Assembly: GCA_029939015.1 (NCBI GenBank)
Contig: JAOZTV010000162.1
Location: forward strand, 1-7,317
Direction: 5' to 3'
DNA: 7,317 nt
Source: Candidatus Aminicenantota bacterium
GTDB lineage: Bacteria > Acidobacteriota > Aminicenantia > UBA2199
Position 1 is the stretch's first letter. Every line of letters starts with the position of its first letter. Shown here piece after piece: positions 6,298-7,317 of this stretch. The notes beneath the pieces were generated by a model. The model did no database searches. It was not told where the DNA came from and worked only from the letters and a program-made list of their open reading frames with translations. The position numbers were made by a program, and so were the translations under genes.

Positions 6298-7317
6298 ATT
6301 CTACAAGTTTACCAGTTCTATCCCATCTTGTCTTTGAGAAAAAGTTTAGAACAGTATCAATTAATCCTTTAATTTTATTACCTATACCCGTCTGTAAATA
6401 ATCATCTGCATCATAAGACCAGTAAATTCTCCATGGTTTACCAATAATATAATCTTCCGGAACAGGTCCCCAATATCTTGAATCCCAGCTATGATCTCTA
6501 TTATCTCCCAAACAAAAATAATGTCCTTTTGGAACTTTAAAATAATTTTTACCGTCTTTTGCAATTATATTCTTTGAATAATCAAACTTGTCATTAAACG
6601 TTTGAAGTACTTCATAATCCTTGATATCCAATGGAAAATTGTCTCTAATCCATTTTTCTGCAAAATGTTCAAAACTAATATTACTTATTTGAAAATCTTT
6701 ACTTGAAATTAATTCTTTTCTTCTTTTTAGTAATTTATCAATATCATAGATAGTTTCATTTTCAGCCAAATCAAATTTATAAATATTTTCCTTGACAAGA
6801 CCATCTTTTAGAAAAAAACTTCTTTTATGTAATTCGGTATTCCCTTTCTTATTCCATATGAACTTTTCACTTACATATATCCCATCAATAACTAAAAATC
6901 GTTCACGTTCTTTATATTTATCAGTAATGAATTCATTACCATTCTTTGGATAATCAGCTCTGTATTTCCGAAATTTATCATCAAAGGGCTTACCATTGAC
7001 AAATATTTTTTGGTTTTCGATACGTATCAAATCCCCTGGTAAGCCTATTACTCTTTTAACATATTCTTTTTTCATTTCAGGTGGTGACTTAAAGGTCACT
7101 ATCATATTTCTGTCAATTTTTTGCTGTGGCAATAATAAGGCATCAAGCGAGCCTAATGACCTTGAATATGCGACTTTGTTTACAATAAGATGATCACCAA
7201 CAAGGATTGTATCGACCATTGACTCGGTAGGTATTACAAATGATTGCAACAAAAAAGTCATAACAAAAAAAACATATATTAAAACTTCTGAAATCAACTC
7301 AAAATATTCTCTAAATA
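6296..7317 (-). CDS. lepB: Signal peptidase I, N-terminus beyond the window
   Basis: A type I leader peptidase that cuts signal peptides from exported proteins at the outer face of the inner membrane. The frame stays open to the right edge: the codons before the TTG at 7297 read FREYFE, continuing into LISEVLIYVFF, a typical LepB start to the anchoring helix. The gene is therefore partial and that TTG is not its start. Numbering from that TTG, the nucleophile is Ser26 in IPTESM, the general base is Lys81 in EYVKRVIGLPGD, and box E is GDNRDHSWDSRYWGPVP (264-280). Between boxes D and E lies a long insert (about 90-255) rich in Lys, Asp and Phe, much larger than in small Gram-positive enzymes. 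The C-terminus ends in RTGKLVE without a further membrane helix. It sits directly upstream of gmd in the same direction. The promoter lies outside the window. Confidence 0.93.
   Translation of the reverse strand, partial: FREYFELISEVLIYVFFVMTFLLQSFVIPTESMVDTILVGDHLIVNKVAYSRSLGSLDALLLPQQKIDRNMIVTFKSPPEMKKEYVKRVIGLPGDLIRIENQKIFVNGKPFDDKFRKYRADYPKNGNEFITDKYKERERFLVIDGIYVSEKFIWNKKGNTELHKRSFFLKDGLVKENIYKFDLAENETIYDIDKLLKRRKELISSKDFQISNISFEHFAEKWIRDNFPLDIKDYEVLQTFNDKFDYSKNIIAKDGKNYFKVPKGHYFCLGDNRDHSWDSRYWGPVPEDYIIGKPWRIYWSYDADDYLQTGIGNKIKGLIDTVLNFFSKTRWDRTGKLVE

Noticed and set aside
6996..7193. Plus-strand open frame, and a minus-strand frame at 6382-6564, inside lepB
   Set aside because: Both lie over signal peptidase catalytic boxes in other frames and look like shadows of that gene.
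7295..7297. TTG as the start of the signal peptidase
   Set aside because: The frame remains open to the window edge and the upstream codons (FREYFE) match the usual LepB N-terminal pattern, so the gene continues outside.

Overview
The window is a strongly AT-rich stretch of bacterial chromosome (GC well under 40% by eye). It has five substantial genes, one gene relic and one structured intergenic repeat. The content points to a bacterium with envelope glycoconjugates and phospholipid salvage. The GDP-mannose dehydratase suggests surface sugar synthesis. The upstream AAA-ATPase/PD-(D/E)XK gene and the Rpn-like tail belong to families that are expanded in anaerobic host-associated bacteria such as Bacteroidetes, Clostridia and spirochaetes. 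The phylum cannot be fixed from this sequence. Promoters look like ordinary sigma-70/sigma-A sites (TTGAAT or TTGACA, 17-bp spacers), and most genes have GGAG-type ribosome binding sites.

Layout: positions 1-227 hold a minus-strand relic of an Rpn/PD-(D/E)XK transposase-like C-terminus and a near-consensus promoter. That promoter fires almost on the start codon of the first gene (228-1973), an AAA-ATPase-like protein with a C-terminal PD-(D/E)XK nuclease domain and no visible ribosome binding site. Next is an 821-residue fusion (2068-4533) of an adenylate-forming acyl ligase, an acyl carrier protein domain and a PlsC-type acyltransferase, with its own promoter. A third promoter drives a small membrane-anchored FHA-domain protein (4601-5158). 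From the right come two minus-strand genes in tight tandem: a type I signal peptidase (entering from beyond 7317, ending at 6296) and gmd, GDP-mannose 4,6-dehydratase (6284-5310). The stop codon of the first overlaps the ribosome binding site of the second.

The two transcription directions converge on 5159-5309. This gap holds a pair of inverted REP-like palindromes whose stems differ by compensatory base-pair exchanges, the most striking non-coding signal here.

Functionally, the three plus-strand genes look like independently transcribed units rather than one pathway. The fusion protein probably activates free fatty acids, loads them on its own ACP domain and transfers them to a lysolipid or glycerolipid acceptor. 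gmd supplies GDP-4-keto-6-deoxymannose for surface glycans, and the signal peptidase processes exported proteins. The AAA/nuclease gene has no established function. No CRISPR array, rRNA, tRNA or intact insertion sequence was seen.
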